Assembly (NCBI GenBank): GCA_946182865.1
Contig: CAMHAV010000001.1
Location: 1-64,000 of the forward strand
Direction: 5' to 3'
DNA: 64,000 nucleotides
DNA from: an uncultured Clostridia bacterium
GTDB taxonomy: Bacteria; Bacillota; Clostridia; Oscillospirales; Acutalibacteraceae
The notes under the pieces were generated by a model. That model was not told where the DNA came from, did not search any database, and saw only the letters and a program-made list of their open reading frames with translations. Below are positions 28,174 to 38,365 of the stretch, one piece after another. The position numbers and the translations under genes were made by a program. Position 1 is the stretch's first letter. The number at the start of each line of letters is the position of its first letter.

Positions 28174-28478
28174 GAACGTGATTCTCCTTTAACGTAAATA
28201 AAAAACAAGTCAGAGGAAAGCCTGACTATCACTAATATACCACATAGTTGACAAATTTGCAATTCTCCATTCGTGAATTATCGGGATTTTTTCTGTTTTT
28301 TTGGTTTATGGGGGCACAAATCAACCATTGCCATCCATCATCGCATGAACTTCCCCCGCAAGTATTGACAAGTCCGCTTGGCGATGGTATAATCATAACA
28401 ACGGACATTGACAAGTTTACTTTGCAATTCATCACACAGCTTAGAACGCCTAAAAAACAATTGTAGGAGGATCACATC

Positions 28479-29039
28479 ATGAACAACCCTTTCGGACAGG
28501 ACATTAATGAGGACGTCAAGAACCTGCTGGAGGAAATCGAAGAAACCTCCGGCTTTAACAGTCATCCCCAAAAAGCCGCCAAATCCGAAGCCGCAGTCAA
28601 ACACACCAAGGCTGACAAAACCGAAACAGCCGCAGAACTTGAAAAAATGCTGGAAGAAGTGGAAGAAGCGGCAGACGCGGCAGAATCCGAAGACACGGAG
28701 GATATTCCCGACGCTCCCGCATATGCTGCCGACAGCAGTGCGGACGAAGAACATTCTTCGGACACATCCCCCGAAGAATGGCGCGACCAGGCCAAGGCCG
28801 CGCACAACGGCACTATCGCGGGACTGATCCTGCTGCTGGCGCTCTACTGCTTCCAATATTTCCGCGGACAGGGCGCGAACTACGGCATTTGCGCGGTGGT
28901 TTTCTGCATGCTGGCAGTGGAACGCCTGCCGCTTGCTATTCAAAGAAAGAAGCCGTTCGACATTGTCATGGGCGCGATTTACCTGCTGTTCGCCGTCTAC
29001 AGCCTTGTCCTGCATCTGATGGGATTGCTGAGCGCGTAA
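28479..29039 (+). CDS. Membrane protein with acidic N-terminus, unknown
   Basis: C-terminal TM helices; upstream TTGACA-17-TATAAT promoter. Confidence 0.65.
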   Translation: MNNPFGQDINEDVKNLLEEIEETSGFNSHPQKAAKSEAAVKHTKADKTETAAELEKMLEEVEEAADAAESEDTEDIPDAPAYAADSSADEEHSSDTSPEEWRDQAKAAHNGTIAGLILLLALYCFQYFRGQGANYGICAVVFCMLAVERLPLAIQRKKPFDIVMGAIYLLFAVYSLVLHLMGLLSA

Positions 29040-29064
29040 AATCAATCAGGACAGGAGCAAGCCA

Positions 29065-29271
29065 ATGGACGACAACCTGATTCTGAAAAACCGCCTGAAA
29101 GAGGCGCGCGCCGAATACGGACTCTCCCAACAGCAGCTCGCGGCGGTCGTGGGCGTTTCGCGCAACACCATCAGCTCCATCGAAACCGGACAGTTCTGCC
29201 CCTCCGCCAAGCTGGCGCTGGCGCTCTGTATCGCGCTGAACAAAACATTTGAGGAGCTTTTCTATTTTTAA
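29065..29271 (+). CDS. Small XRE/Cro HTH regulator
   Basis: NRLKEARAEYGLSQQQLAAVVGVSRNTISSIETGQFCPS. Confidence 0.92.
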   Translation: MDDNLILKNRLKEARAEYGLSQQQLAAVVGVSRNTISSIETGQFCPSAKLALALCIALNKTFEELFYF

Positions 29272-29305
29272 TTTTGTATTCTGACAAAAGCAGGAGGCAG
29301 GCAAC

Positions 29306-29947
29306 ATGAACGACATCACACGCAAAAAAGGCGTGATCTTCGATCTGGACGGCACACTCTGGAACACTTCCGAGCGCATTGTACCCGCATGGAATGAAGT
29401 GCTGGCACGCTACGGACGCAAGCCAATTACCACCAAGGATATGAATTCCTACATGGGCAAAACGCCCGACGGCATCGTGTCTATGATGCTGCCCGACCTG
29501 CCGCGTGAGGAGGGACTGGCCGTGTTTGCCGACTGCCTTACGGCGGAGGACGATTTTCTGCGCCGTCACGGCGGCCTGCTCTACCCCGCGCTGGAGGAAA
29601 CCCTCGCCGTGCTGCGGGAGACGTATTTTCTCGGCATTGTCAGCAATTGCCACCCGGCCTACCTCGACAACTTCCTCGATTTCCACGGGCTGCGGAAGTA
29701 CTTCGACGACTGCGAAACCTTCGGAGGCACCCGTCTGCCCAAGGCGGAAAACATCCGGCTGCTGATGAAACGCAACTCGCTGCAAAGCGCCGTCTATGTG
29801 GGAGACACCGCGCTGGACGCGCAGTCGGCGGGGCAGGCGGGCATACCGTTCCTCTTTGCCGCCTACGGCTTCGGTGATGTGCCGGACGCTATGTATGTTG
29901 CCCCAACCTTTGCCGACCTGCCCGCATTGGTGCCGCAGGTCATCTGA
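29306..29947 (+). CDS. HAD family hydrolase
   Basis: GVIFDLDGTLWNTSERIVPAWNEVL; GDTALDAQSA. Confidence 0.9.
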   Translation: MNDITRKKGVIFDLDGTLWNTSERIVPAWNEVLARYGRKPITTKDMNSYMGKTPDGIVSMMLPDLPREEGLAVFADCLTAEDDFLRRHGGLLYPALEETLAVLRETYFLGIVSNCHPAYLDNFLDFHGLRKYFDDCETFGGTRLPKAENIRLLMKRNSLQSAVYVGDTALDAQSAGQAGIPFLFAAYGFGDVPDAMYVAPTFADLPALVPQVI

Positions 29948-29990
29948 CAGACATTCCCCATGCATTTGAGAGCAAAAAAATCAGAAAAAA

Positions 29991-30031
29991 CGGCGGTTTC
30001 GGTTTTAAATCTATTGCAACCGCCGCTTTTT
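29991..30031 (+). terminator. Intrinsic terminator whose 3' arm overlaps the ddl promoter
   Basis: CGGCGGTT...AACCGCCGCTTTTTT; TTGCAA(30014)-17-TATAAT(30037). Confidence 0.8.
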
Positions 30032-30099
30032 TATTGTATAATATAATGTATAGCACTTATTCCGATAAGACAATAGGATTGAAAGGATGGAAGAAGATT

Positions 30100-31188
30100 A
30101 TGACTGGTGCAAACAAATTGAACGTCGCCGTGATCTTCGGCGGTAAATCCTCGGAGCACGAGGTGTCGAGAGTCTCGGTCACAATGGTTCTCAACAACAT
30201 CGACAGAGAAAAATACAACGTATATATGATCGGCATTACCAAGGAGGGCAAGTGGTACCTCTATGAGGGAGATGTGAGCCTCATTCCGACCGGCGAATGG
30301 GAAACCTCCGGCAAGACCACACAGGCTTTCATCGTTCCCGACGCGGCGGTTCACGGCATGCTCGTGTTGCGGGAGAGCGGCACGGAGACCGTCCGTCTGG
30401 ATGTGGCTTACCCCGTCATGCACGGCAAGAACGGCGAGGACGGCTCTATGCAAGGCTTATTTGAACTGGCGCAGATTCCCTACATCGGCTGCGGTGTGGC
30501 TTCTTCCGCCATCTGCATGGACAAGGCGCTCACCAACACCGTCCTTGAATACGGCGGCATTCCGCAGGCGAAATTTCTGTGGTTCTATCACCGCTATTTT
30601 GAGCGCCACATCGACCGCTGCCTTGGACAGGTCGAAGAACAGCTCGGCTATCCCTGCTTTGTCAAGCCTGCCAACGCCGGTTCCTCGGTGGGCATCAGCA
30701 AATGCAGCAGCCCCAGCGAGCTGATGGACGCGGTGCGTCTCGCCGCCCAGCATGACGACAAGATCGTGGTGGAGGAAGCTATCAACGGGCGCGAAGTGGA
30801 AGTGGCGGTGCTCGGCAACGACGAACCCATCGTCTCCGTGGCGGGTGAGATCATCCCCGCTGCCGACTGGTACGACTACGACGCGAAGTACAACGACGAA
30901 TCCAGCCGCCTTGTCATTCCCGCTGACCTTAAGCCCGCTACGGTGGAGCTGATCAAAAAGAGAGCCATCCAGGCCTACAAGATTCTCGGCTGTTCGGGAC
31001 TGGCGCGCATCGACTTCCTGGTGCGAAAGAGCGACGGCGAGCCGATGCTCAACGAACCCAACACCCTGCCCGGCTTCACCGAAATCAGCATGTACCCCAA
31101 GCTCTTTGAAGCGTCCGGCATCGGCAAGACCGAGCTGATCGACAAAATCATCGCGTTCGCCCTCGAAAGAGCGAACAGGAAAAAGTAA
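30100..31188 (+). CDS. ddl: D-alanine--D-alanine ligase
   Basis: VAVIFGGKSSEHEVSRVS, VMHGKNGEDG, MLNEPNTLPGFT. Start MTGANKLN at 30100. Confidence 0.95.
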   Translation: MTGANKLNVAVIFGGKSSEHEVSRVSVTMVLNNIDREKYNVYMIGITKEGKWYLYEGDVSLIPTGEWETSGKTTQAFIVPDAAVHGMLVLRESGTETVRLDVAYPVMHGKNGEDGSMQGLFELAQIPYIGCGVASSAICMDKALTNTVLEYGGIPQAKFLWFYHRYFERHIDRCLGQVEEQLGYPCFVKPANAGSSVGISKCSSPSELMDAVRLAAQHDDKIVVEEAINGREVEVAVLGNDEPIVSVAGEIIPAADWYDYDAKYNDESSRLVIPADLKPATVELIKKRAIQAYKILGCSGLARIDFLVRKSDGEPMLNEPNTLPGFTEISMYPKLFEASGIGKTELIDKIIAFALERANRKK

Positions 31189-31191
31189 ACC

Positions 31192-31611
31192 ATGCGCGCG
31201 GAAACATCCTACCGCCTGAAAATTGCGACCTCGATTCACGCGGACGACTACGACGACGAAATGGAGGTCAGCTGCCCCTGCCGCTATTCCTTTGCGGACG
31301 GGGTGCATCGGCTCAAATATGACGACGAGGAAAACGGCTTCACGGTGATCAAAATCACCCCGGACGGCGAAATTCAGATACGCCGCCGCCGTTCCTTCTC
31401 CATCCTCCTGCGCAAGGGCTATGCCCACAGCGTTGCCTGCGAAACGCCCTACGGCACGATTCCGATGGTGTTCACCCTGCAAAGCGCGGACTGCTCGCTC
31501 ACCGAACGCGGCGGACGGGTGGAATACGTCTCGCAGGTGAAGATCGACGGCGCACCGCAGATCAACCGCGTCATCATGGAGCTGACCGAAATGACAGAAA
31601 GGATTGATTGA
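31192..31611 (+). CDS. DUF1934 family (YwiB-like) protein
   Basis: Beta-barrel-like pattern and position directly upstream of argS. Confidence 0.75.
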   Translation: MRAETSYRLKIATSIHADDYDDEMEVSCPCRYSFADGVHRLKYDDEENGFTVIKITPDGEIQIRRRRSFSILLRKGYAHSVACETPYGTIPMVFTLQSADCSLTERGGRVEYVSQVKIDGAPQINRVIMELTEMTERID

Positions 31612-33325
31612 CCAAATGACCAATGCCATCAATGAAATACACGGACAAATCAGAGAAATCATCATGGCGGCCATGGGACGCGCGGTAGCGGATGAAGTCA
31701 TCCCCGCCGTTCCCGCCCCCGCCTTTTCCATCGAAACCCCCGCCGACCCCTCCCACGGCGATTTCGCCTCCAACGCGGCGATGATCTCCGCCAAGGCGTT
31801 CCGTCTGCCGCCCCGAAAGATTGCGGAGCTTCTTACCGAGCGCATGGACTTCACCGGCACCTATGTCGAGCGCGTGGAGGTCGCGGGTCCCGGCTTCATC
31901 AATTTCTTTGTGGGTCGGCGCTATTTCAGCAACGTCCTGACGGGCATCCGCTCTGACGGCGCGGATTACGGCAAATCCGACTACGGCAAGGGCAAGCGTG
32001 TGATGGTGGAATTCGTCTCCGCCAACCCCACCGGCCCCATGCATATGGGCAACGCGCGCGGCGGCGCGCTGGGCGACTGCCTCGCGGCTGTTCTGGAAAC
32101 GGCAGGCTACGATGTGGAGCGCGAATTCTACGTCAACGACGCGGGCAACCAGATTCAGAAATTTGCCCTCTCGCTGGATATCCGCTACCAGCAGCTTTTC
32201 AAGGGCGAAGACGCCGCACCGCTGCCGGAGGATTCCTACCACGGCGCTGACATCACCGAGCTGGCAAAGGAATTCGCCGATATTCACGGCGACAGCTATA
32301 TGGATAAAAGCGAAGAAGAACGCCGCGCCGCGCTGGTGGACTATGCCCTGCCCAAGAACATCGCCAAAATGAAATCCGACATTGCCAAATACCGCATTGT
32401 CTACGATACATGGTTCCTGGAAAGCTCGCTGCATGAAAGCGGCGAGGTACAGGAGATCATCGACATCCTCACCGAGAAAGGGCTGACCTACGAAAAGGAG
32501 GGTGCCATCTGGTACAAGGCCACGCAGTTCGGCGGCGAAAAGGACGAGGTGCTTGTCCGTGCCAACGGCAACCCCACCTATTTTGCGGCGGATATCGCCT
32601 ATCACCGCAACAAATTCCAAAAGCGCGGCTTTGACACCTGCATCGACGTGTGGGGCGCCGACCACCACGGTCACGTCGCGCGTATGAAAGGCGCGATGGA
32701 CGCGGTAGGTCTGAACGGCTCTCAATTGCACATCGTTCTCATGCAGCTTGTGCGTCTGATGGACAACGGCGTACCCGTCAAAATGAGCAAACGAACCGGC
32801 AAGGCCATTCAACTGGCCGATCTGCTGGATGAAGTTCCCGTGGACGCGGCGCGCTTCTTCTTCAACCTGCGCGAGGCCAACACCCAGATGGACTTTGACC
32901 TCGGACTCGCGGTGCGCGAAGATTCGCAGAACCCGGTCTACTATGTGCAGTACGCCCACGCGCGTATCTGCTCTATCTTCCGCCGCGACGAGGCAAAGAA
33001 ATTCAATCTCGACGAGGTATCTCCCGAGGCGCTCGACCTGCTCACGCATCCCTCCGAGATCGAACTCATCCGCTACCTCTCCTCCCTGCCGAACGAAATC
33101 ATCGCGGCGGCGAAGGAATACGAACCCGCCCGCATGACCCGTTACGTCATGGAGCTGGCTTCCAAATATCACAAGTTCTATCACGACTGCCGCGTGCTGG
33201 GCAACGACGACGACAACCTGACCGCCGCGCGTCTGCTGCTCTGCGACTGCGTGCGCCGCGTGATCGCCAACATTCTCAACATGCTCAAAGTCACCGCTCC
33301 CGATCACATGGACTCACAGGAGTGA
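31604..33325 (+). CDS. argS: Arginyl-tRNA synthetase
   Basis: FVSANPTGPMHMGNARGGALGD; KMSKRTGKAIQL. Apparent start at or shortly after 31604. Confidence 0.97.
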   Translation: MIDQMTNAINEIHGQIREIIMAAMGRAVADEVIPAVPAPAFSIETPADPSHGDFASNAAMISAKAFRLPPRKIAELLTERMDFTGTYVERVEVAGPGFINFFVGRRYFSNVLTGIRSDGADYGKSDYGKGKRVMVEFVSANPTGPMHMGNARGGALGDCLAAVLETAGYDVEREFYVNDAGNQIQKFALSLDIRYQQLFKGEDAAPLPEDSYHGADITELAKEFADIHGDSYMDKSEEERRAALVDYALPKNIAKMKSDIAKYRIVYDTWFLESSLHESGEVQEIIDILTEKGLTYEKEGAIWYKATQFGGEKDEVLVRANGNPTYFAADIAYHRNKFQKRGFDTCIDVWGADHHGHVARMKGAMDAVGLNGSQLHIVLMQLVRLMDNGVPVKMSKRTGKAIQLADLLDEVPVDAARFFFNLREANTQMDFDLGLAVREDSQNPVYYVQYAHARICSIFRRDEAKKFNLDEVSPEALDLLTHPSEIELIRYLSSLPNEIIAAAKEYEPARMTRYVMELASKYHKFYHDCRVLGNDDDNLTAARLLLCDCVRRVIANILNMLKVTAPDHMDSQE

Positions 33326-33331
33326 ATGCAA

Positions 33332-33387
33332 TGTGAAATGTGAAGTGTGAAGTGTGAAATGTGAAATGTGAAATGTGAAATGTGAAG
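33332..33387 (+). repeat. TGTGAAR heptamer tandem repeat (8 units)
   Basis: Eight consecutive TGTGAAA/TGTGAAG units. Confidence 0.95.
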
Positions 33388-33454
33388 TTGTTTATTTTCG
33401 GCTTCATGCTGTTGCAGTTCCGCTTTTCCATAATTTTTTACAGGCAACAAAAAA

Positions 33455-33490
33455 ACAGCGCGGATGTGCTTTCCTGTGCATCTGCGCTGT
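33455..33490. terminator. Bidirectional terminator
   Basis: AAAACAGCGCgGATG...CATCtGCGCTGTTTTAT. Confidence 0.8.
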
Positions 33491-33494
33491 TTTA

Positions 33495-33788
33495 TCATGC
33501 CATTTTTACGGGGCTGATGGGATTCGCCATTCTTTCTCCGTTTGGCAGCCGATAGTCGAGAAACGTGACGCGTTTGGTTTCCCGATTGACCGAAACACGG
33601 GCAAACACCGTCCACAAATTGCACTGTACGTCCCCCTCAAATCCGATAAAATATTCAAAATCCACCTGGTCGGACAGCGCGTCGGGAAAAGCCTGACAAG
33701 CACCCTCAAAGTGATTTCTGAAATAATCCCGCCCCACCAGATCGGCAACCGCCCGCCATGCGGTGACTTTCGCCTCGTCCTTTGTCAA
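33495..33788 (-). CDS. Hypothetical protein
   Basis: GGGAGGTGAG plus TTG start at 33788; bounded by terminators on both sides. Confidence 0.6.
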   Translation of the reverse strand: MTKDEAKVTAWRAVADLVGRDYFRNHFEGACQAFPDALSDQVDFEYFIGFEGDVQCNLWTVFARVSVNRETKRVTFLDYRLPNGERMANPISPVKMA

Positions 33789-33814
33789 CAGCCAACTCAC
33801 CTCCCAAAAAAGAA

Positions 33815-33856
33815 ACCTGCCTCGCCGCATTTTCAAAAGAATCAGGCGGGGCAGGT
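33815..33856. terminator. Intrinsic terminator
   Basis: ACCTGCC..CGCC...GGCG..GGCAGGTCTTTATT. Confidence 0.7.
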
Positions 33857-33889
33857 CTTTATTGTATGCTAATCGCTATCCATTCATCA

Positions 33890-36800
33890 CTAAATTTTCG
33901 CGATGTCGATGACCGAGAGATCAACGCCGTCAGCGTTCTTGAGACAGGTTGCCAATGCTCTCGCCGTGTCAAGCGAGGTAAAGCAATGCACACCGCACTC
34001 CACGGCATTTCTTCTGATGAGATAGCCGTCACGGTTGGTTTCCATGCCCTGTGTGGGGGTGTTGATGATGAGGTCAAGCTCGTTGTTGATAATCATGTCG
34101 ATGTAGTTCGGTGAACCGTCCTCGAGACGCTTCACCACACGATTGGGGATGCCGCGGTCGGAGAGATAACGGCTGGTGCCGGCCGTGCAGTAGATTTCAT
34201 ACCCCAGATCAACAAAATCCTGCGCGATGGGAACGACTTCTTCCTTGTCCATATCCTTGACGGTAATGGCAATCTTGTGGCTGCGGGGCAGGCGGATGCC
34301 GGTGCCGACAAATGCCTTGATAAGGGCTTCCTCGTAGGTGTAGGCGATACCCAGCACTTCGCCGGTGGACTTCATTTCGGGGCCGAGGCTGATGTCCGCG
34401 CCGTAGAGCTTTTCAAACGAGAAAACCGGCATTTTGATGGCGATGGTGGGCTGCTCCTTCTGGAGGCCGTATTCATAGCCGAGGTCGGGGATCTTCTTGT
34501 CGCCAAAGAGACACTGCGTCGCCAGCTTGACAATCGGAATGCCCGTGATCTTGCTGATATAGGGAACGGTTCTGGAAGAACGGGGGTTGGCTTCGATGAT
34601 ATACACCACATCGTCCTTGACGATGAACTGAATATTGATCATGCCGCGTACGCCCAGCGACAGCGCCAGGTTGCGCGTATCCTCCACGATCTTCTCCTGC
34701 ACCTTCTTGCTGATGGACTGGCAGGGATAGACCGAAATGGAGTCGCCGGAGTGAACGCCCGCGCGCTCGATATGCTCCATGATGCCGGGAATGAGGATGT
34801 CGGTGCCGTCGCAGATCGCGTCAACCTCGACTTCCTTGCCCATGATATACTTATCAACGAGAATCGGGTGATCCTGCTGGATGCGGTTGATAATGCCGAT
34901 ATACTCGCGGATCTCCTTATCCGAGAAAGCGATATGCATGCCCTGACCGCCCAGCACGTAGGAAGGACGCACGAGGACGGGATAGCCGATTTCGTTGGCG
35001 GCGGCAATGGCTTCGTCACAGGTAAAGACCGTCTTGCCGGGCGCCTTGGGAATGCCGCACTTGGTAAGAATCTGGTCGAACAGCTCTCTGTCCTCGGCTC
35101 TGTCCATATTCTCCGCCGAGGTGCCGAGAATACGCACGCCCATCTTATCGAGCGCCTCGCACAGCTTGATGGCGGTCTGCCCGCCGAACTGCACGACCGC
35201 GCCGTAGGGCTGCTCCAGCTCCACAATGTTGCGCACGTCTTCAGGGGTCAGCGGTTCAAAGTACAGCTTGTCCGACACGTCAAAGTCGGTGGAAACGGTT
35301 TCGGGGTTGTTGTTGACAATGATCGTCTCATAGCCCGCCGCTCTGAGCGCCCACACGGAATGCACCGAGCAGTAGTCAAATTCCACGCCCTGACCGATAC
35401 GAATCGGGCCGGAACCGATAACCATGACCTTTTTCTTGTCGGTGGTCGGGTCTACCTCGTTTTCGCTCTCGTAGCAGGAATAGTAGTAAGGGGTTTCCGC
35501 GTCGAATTCGGCGGCGCAGGTGTCGACCATCTTGTAGGCCGCCTTGATGCCGTTGTCGTAACGCATGGCGCGGACTTCGTCCTCGTCCCTGCCGCAGATT
35601 TCACCGATCACTTTGTCGGTGAAGCCGAGCAGCTTGGCGCGGCGGAGCGTTTCCACGCTCAGTTCCGTTGCAATCGCCTTTTCGGTTTCGACGATAGAGG
35701 CGAGCTTGTCGATAAACCACAGGTCAATGGTGGTAATGTCGTGAATGCTTTTCTGCGTATAGCCGCGGCGGAGTGCTTCGGCAATGACGAAGATGCGGCG
35801 GTCGTCCACCAGATGAAGCGCCTGTTCGAGCGTTGCATCGTCCATCTCCATGACTTCCTTCATGCGCAGGCTGAAAATATTGGTTTCGAGGCAGCGGATG
35901 GATTTCATCAACGCGCTCTCGAAATTGATGCCGATGCCCATGACTTCGCCGGTCGCCTTCATCTGGGTGCCGAGCTTTCTCTTGGCATAGACAAATTTAT
36001 CAAACGGCCAGCGCGGAATCTTGACAACGCAGTAATCCAGCGTCGGCTCGAAGCAGGCAAAGGTCTTGTGGGTGATGGCGTTCTTGATCTCGTCGAGGCG
36101 GTAGCCCAGCGCGATCTTGGCCGCCACCTTGGCGATGGGATAGCCTGTCGCCTTGGAGGCCAGTGCGGAGGAACGGCTCACGCGGGGGTTGACCTCGATG
36201 ACCGCGTACTCAAAGCTGTTCGGATTAAGCGCGAACTGCACGTTGCAGCCGCCCGCGATATCCAGTTCGTCAATGATGGCGAGCGCCGCGCTGCGGAGCA
36301 TCTGGTGTTCCTTGTCGCTGAGCGTCTGGGACGGCGCGACAACGATGGAGTCGCCCGTGTGAACGCCCACCGGGTCGAGATTTTCCATGTTACAGACGGT
36401 GATGCAGTTGCCCGCGCTGTCGCGGATGACTTCGTATTCAATTTCCTTCCAGCCGCCGATGTAGCGCTCGATCAGCGCCTCGGTCACGCGGCTGACCTGT
36501 AAGCCGTGACCGCAGATTTCCACCAGCTCGTCATGATTATGGGCGATGCCGCCGCCTGTGCCGCCCAGCGTAAAGGCGGGACGCACCACCACGGGATAGC
36601 CGATCTTCTCGGCAAACGCGACGGCGTCCTCCACCGTATGCACCACCAAACTTTCGGCGCAGGGCTGGTGGATTTTCTCCATCGTATCTTTAAATTCCTG
36701 TCTGTCCTCCGCCTTGCGGATGGTTTCGGCGGTGGTGCCGATCATGGTCACACCGTGAGCGGCAAAGAAACCCTCTTCCTCCAGCTCGACCGCGAGGTTC

Positions 36801-37087
36801 AGCGCGTTCTGACCGCCGAGGGTGGGCAGAATGGAGTCGGGATTTTCCGCGAGAATGACTTTCTTGACCGTGTCGGTGGTAAGCGGCTCGATGTAAACCT
36901 TGTCCGCGATGTCCTTGTCGGTCATAATGGTGGCGGGATTGGAGTTGATGAGGACGACCTCAACGCCTTCCTCCTTGAGCGAGCGGCACGCCTGTGTGCC
37001 CGCGTAGTCAAATTCGGCGGCCTGACCGATGATGATCGGGCCGGAACCGATGACGACAACCTTTTTGATATTAGGATTCTTGGGCAT
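33890..37087 (-). CDS. carB: Carbamoyl-phosphate synthase large subunit
   Basis: KKVVVIGSGPIIIGQAAEFDYAGTQACRSLKEEG; duplicated ATP-grasp halves. Confidence 0.98.
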   Translation of the reverse strand: MPKNPNIKKVVVIGSGPIIIGQAAEFDYAGTQACRSLKEEGVEVVLINSNPATIMTDKDIADKVYIEPLTTDTVKKVILAENPDSILPTLGGQNALNLAVELEEEGFFAAHGVTMIGTTAETIRKAEDRQEFKDTMEKIHQPCAESLVVHTVEDAVAFAEKIGYPVVVRPAFTLGGTGGGIAHNHDELVEICGHGLQVSRVTEALIERYIGGWKEIEYEVIRDSAGNCITVCNMENLDPVGVHTGDSIVVAPSQTLSDKEHQMLRSAALAIIDELDIAGGCNVQFALNPNSFEYAVIEVNPRVSRSSALASKATGYPIAKVAAKIALGYRLDEIKNAITHKTFACFEPTLDYCVVKIPRWPFDKFVYAKRKLGTQMKATGEVMGIGINFESALMKSIRCLETNIFSLRMKEVMEMDDATLEQALHLVDDRRIFVIAEALRRGYTQKSIHDITTIDLWFIDKLASIVETEKAIATELSVETLRRAKLLGFTDKVIGEICGRDEDEVRAMRYDNGIKAAYKMVDTCAAEFDAETPYYYSCYESENEVDPTTDKKKVMVIGSGPIRIGQGVEFDYCSVHSVWALRAAGYETIIVNNNPETVSTDFDVSDKLYFEPLTPEDVRNIVELEQPYGAVVQFGGQTAIKLCEALDKMGVRILGTSAENMDRAEDRELFDQILTKCGIPKAPGKTVFTCDEAIAAANEIGYPVLVRPSYVLGGQGMHIAFSDKEIREYIGIINRIQQDHPILVDKYIMGKEVEVDAICDGTDILIPGIMEHIERAGVHSGDSISVYPCQSISKKVQEKIVEDTRNLALSLGVRGMINIQFIVKDDVVYIIEANPRSSRTVPYISKITGIPIVKLATQCLFGDKKIPDLGYEYGLQKEQPTIAIKMPVFSFEKLYGADISLGPEMKSTGEVLGIAYTYEEALIKAFVGTGIRLPRSHKIAITVKDMDKEEVVPIAQDFVDLGYEIYCTAGTSRYLSDRGIPNRVVKRLEDGSPNYIDMIINNELDLIINTPTQGMETNRDGYLIRRNAVECGVHCFTSLDTARALATCLKNADGVDLSVIDIAKI

Positions 37088-38163
37088 TAGTTGTTGCCTC
37101 CCATCATAGCAATGAATTCTTCAAAGAGCGGTGCGGAATCCAGCGGGCCGGGGCATGCCTCCGGGTGGAACTGCACGGTAAAGACGTAGCCGTTTTTATA
37201 GCGCACGCCCTCACAGCTTCCGTCGTTGACGTTGACGTGGCTCATCTCGGCAACAGCGGGGTCGATAGACTGCTCGTCCACCACATAGCCGTGATTCTGC
37301 GAGGTGATGTAGATATGACCTGTCTTGAGATCCTTGACAGGGTGATTGGCGCCTCTGTGACCGTATTTGAGCTTGTAGGTGTCAAAGCCGTTGGCCAGCG
37401 CCGTGAGCTGATGTCCCAGACAGATGGCAAAAATCGGGATTTTTGCCGCGATGAGCTTTTTGATTTCCTCAATCACGCTGCCGCACTGCTTGGGGTCGCC
37501 GGGGCCGTTGGAAAGCATAATGCCGTCCGGCTGAGCCGCCAGAATTTCCTCCGCGGAGGTCTGCGCGGGGTAGACCGTGACCTCGCAGCCGAGGTTCACG
37601 AGGGACTGCGGAATATTCTGCTTGGCGCCCAGATCGAGCAGCGCCACCTTATACTGACCGCCCTGACCGAGGGTGTATTTTTCCGCGCAGGTGACCGTCG
37701 GCACGGTTTCGGGCAGGGTGTACGCCTTGATTTCTTTCATGCAGGCATCCATGTCGAAGCTCTCGCCAAAGGTAATCATGCCGCGCATGGTTCCCGACTC
37801 GCGAAGGTGCTTGGTCAGCGCGCGGGTATCAATCCCCTGTATAACGGGGATATCGTTTTTGATCAGATAATCCCGCAGGGAACCCTCCGAGCGGAAGTTG
37901 GAAGCGGTTCTGTTCAGCTCGCGCACGATGTACGCCTCCACCCACGGGCGGCGGGATTCGGTATCCTCTCCGCATACGCCGTAGCTGCCGATAATGGGGT
38001 ATGTCATCACAACGCCCTGCCCCGCATAAGACGGGTCGGTGAGAAGCTCACGATAGCCCGTCATGGAGGTGTTGAACACAATTTCACAGACGGTTTTCTT
38101 TTCCGCTCCGACAGATTCGCCCTGGTAGACGCGTCCGTCCTCGAGAATCAGCCATGCTTTCAT
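37087..38163 (-). CDS. carA: Carbamoyl-phosphate synthase small subunit
   Basis: MKAWLILEDGRVYQGES; GATase FAICLGHQLTALANG; overlaps carB start. Confidence 0.97.
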   Translation of the reverse strand: MKAWLILEDGRVYQGESVGAEKKTVCEIVFNTSMTGYRELLTDPSYAGQGVVMTYPIIGSYGVCGEDTESRRPWVEAYIVRELNRTASNFRSEGSLRDYLIKNDIPVIQGIDTRALTKHLRESGTMRGMITFGESFDMDACMKEIKAYTLPETVPTVTCAEKYTLGQGGQYKVALLDLGAKQNIPQSLVNLGCEVTVYPAQTSAEEILAAQPDGIMLSNGPGDPKQCGSVIEEIKKLIAAKIPIFAICLGHQLTALANGFDTYKLKYGHRGANHPVKDLKTGHIYITSQNHGYVVDEQSIDPAVAEMSHVNVNDGSCEGVRYKNGYVFTVQFHPEACPGPLDSAPLFEEFIAMMGGNN

Positions 38164-38365
38164 TTGCTGTTCATTCCTTTTCTCGTATTTTTGAGACAAC
38201 GTCGGTCAGGAAAGACCTCCGTTTTCTCATTGTTTTCGCCTTTTCGCGATACACACATTTCATATAATTATAGCATAGTGTTATGACAATTTCAATATCG
38301 AATTTTTAGATAAATGCGGCGGGGTTTTGTGCCTTTTTATTGTAGAAAAGCGGCATGGTAAAAGA

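Noticed and set aside
31574-33307. 577-aa minus-strand ORF antisense to argS
   Set aside because: Antisense shadow of argS.
34277-36502. 741-aa plus-strand ORF antisense to carB
   Set aside because: Antisense shadow of a well-supported gene; no recognisable domain.
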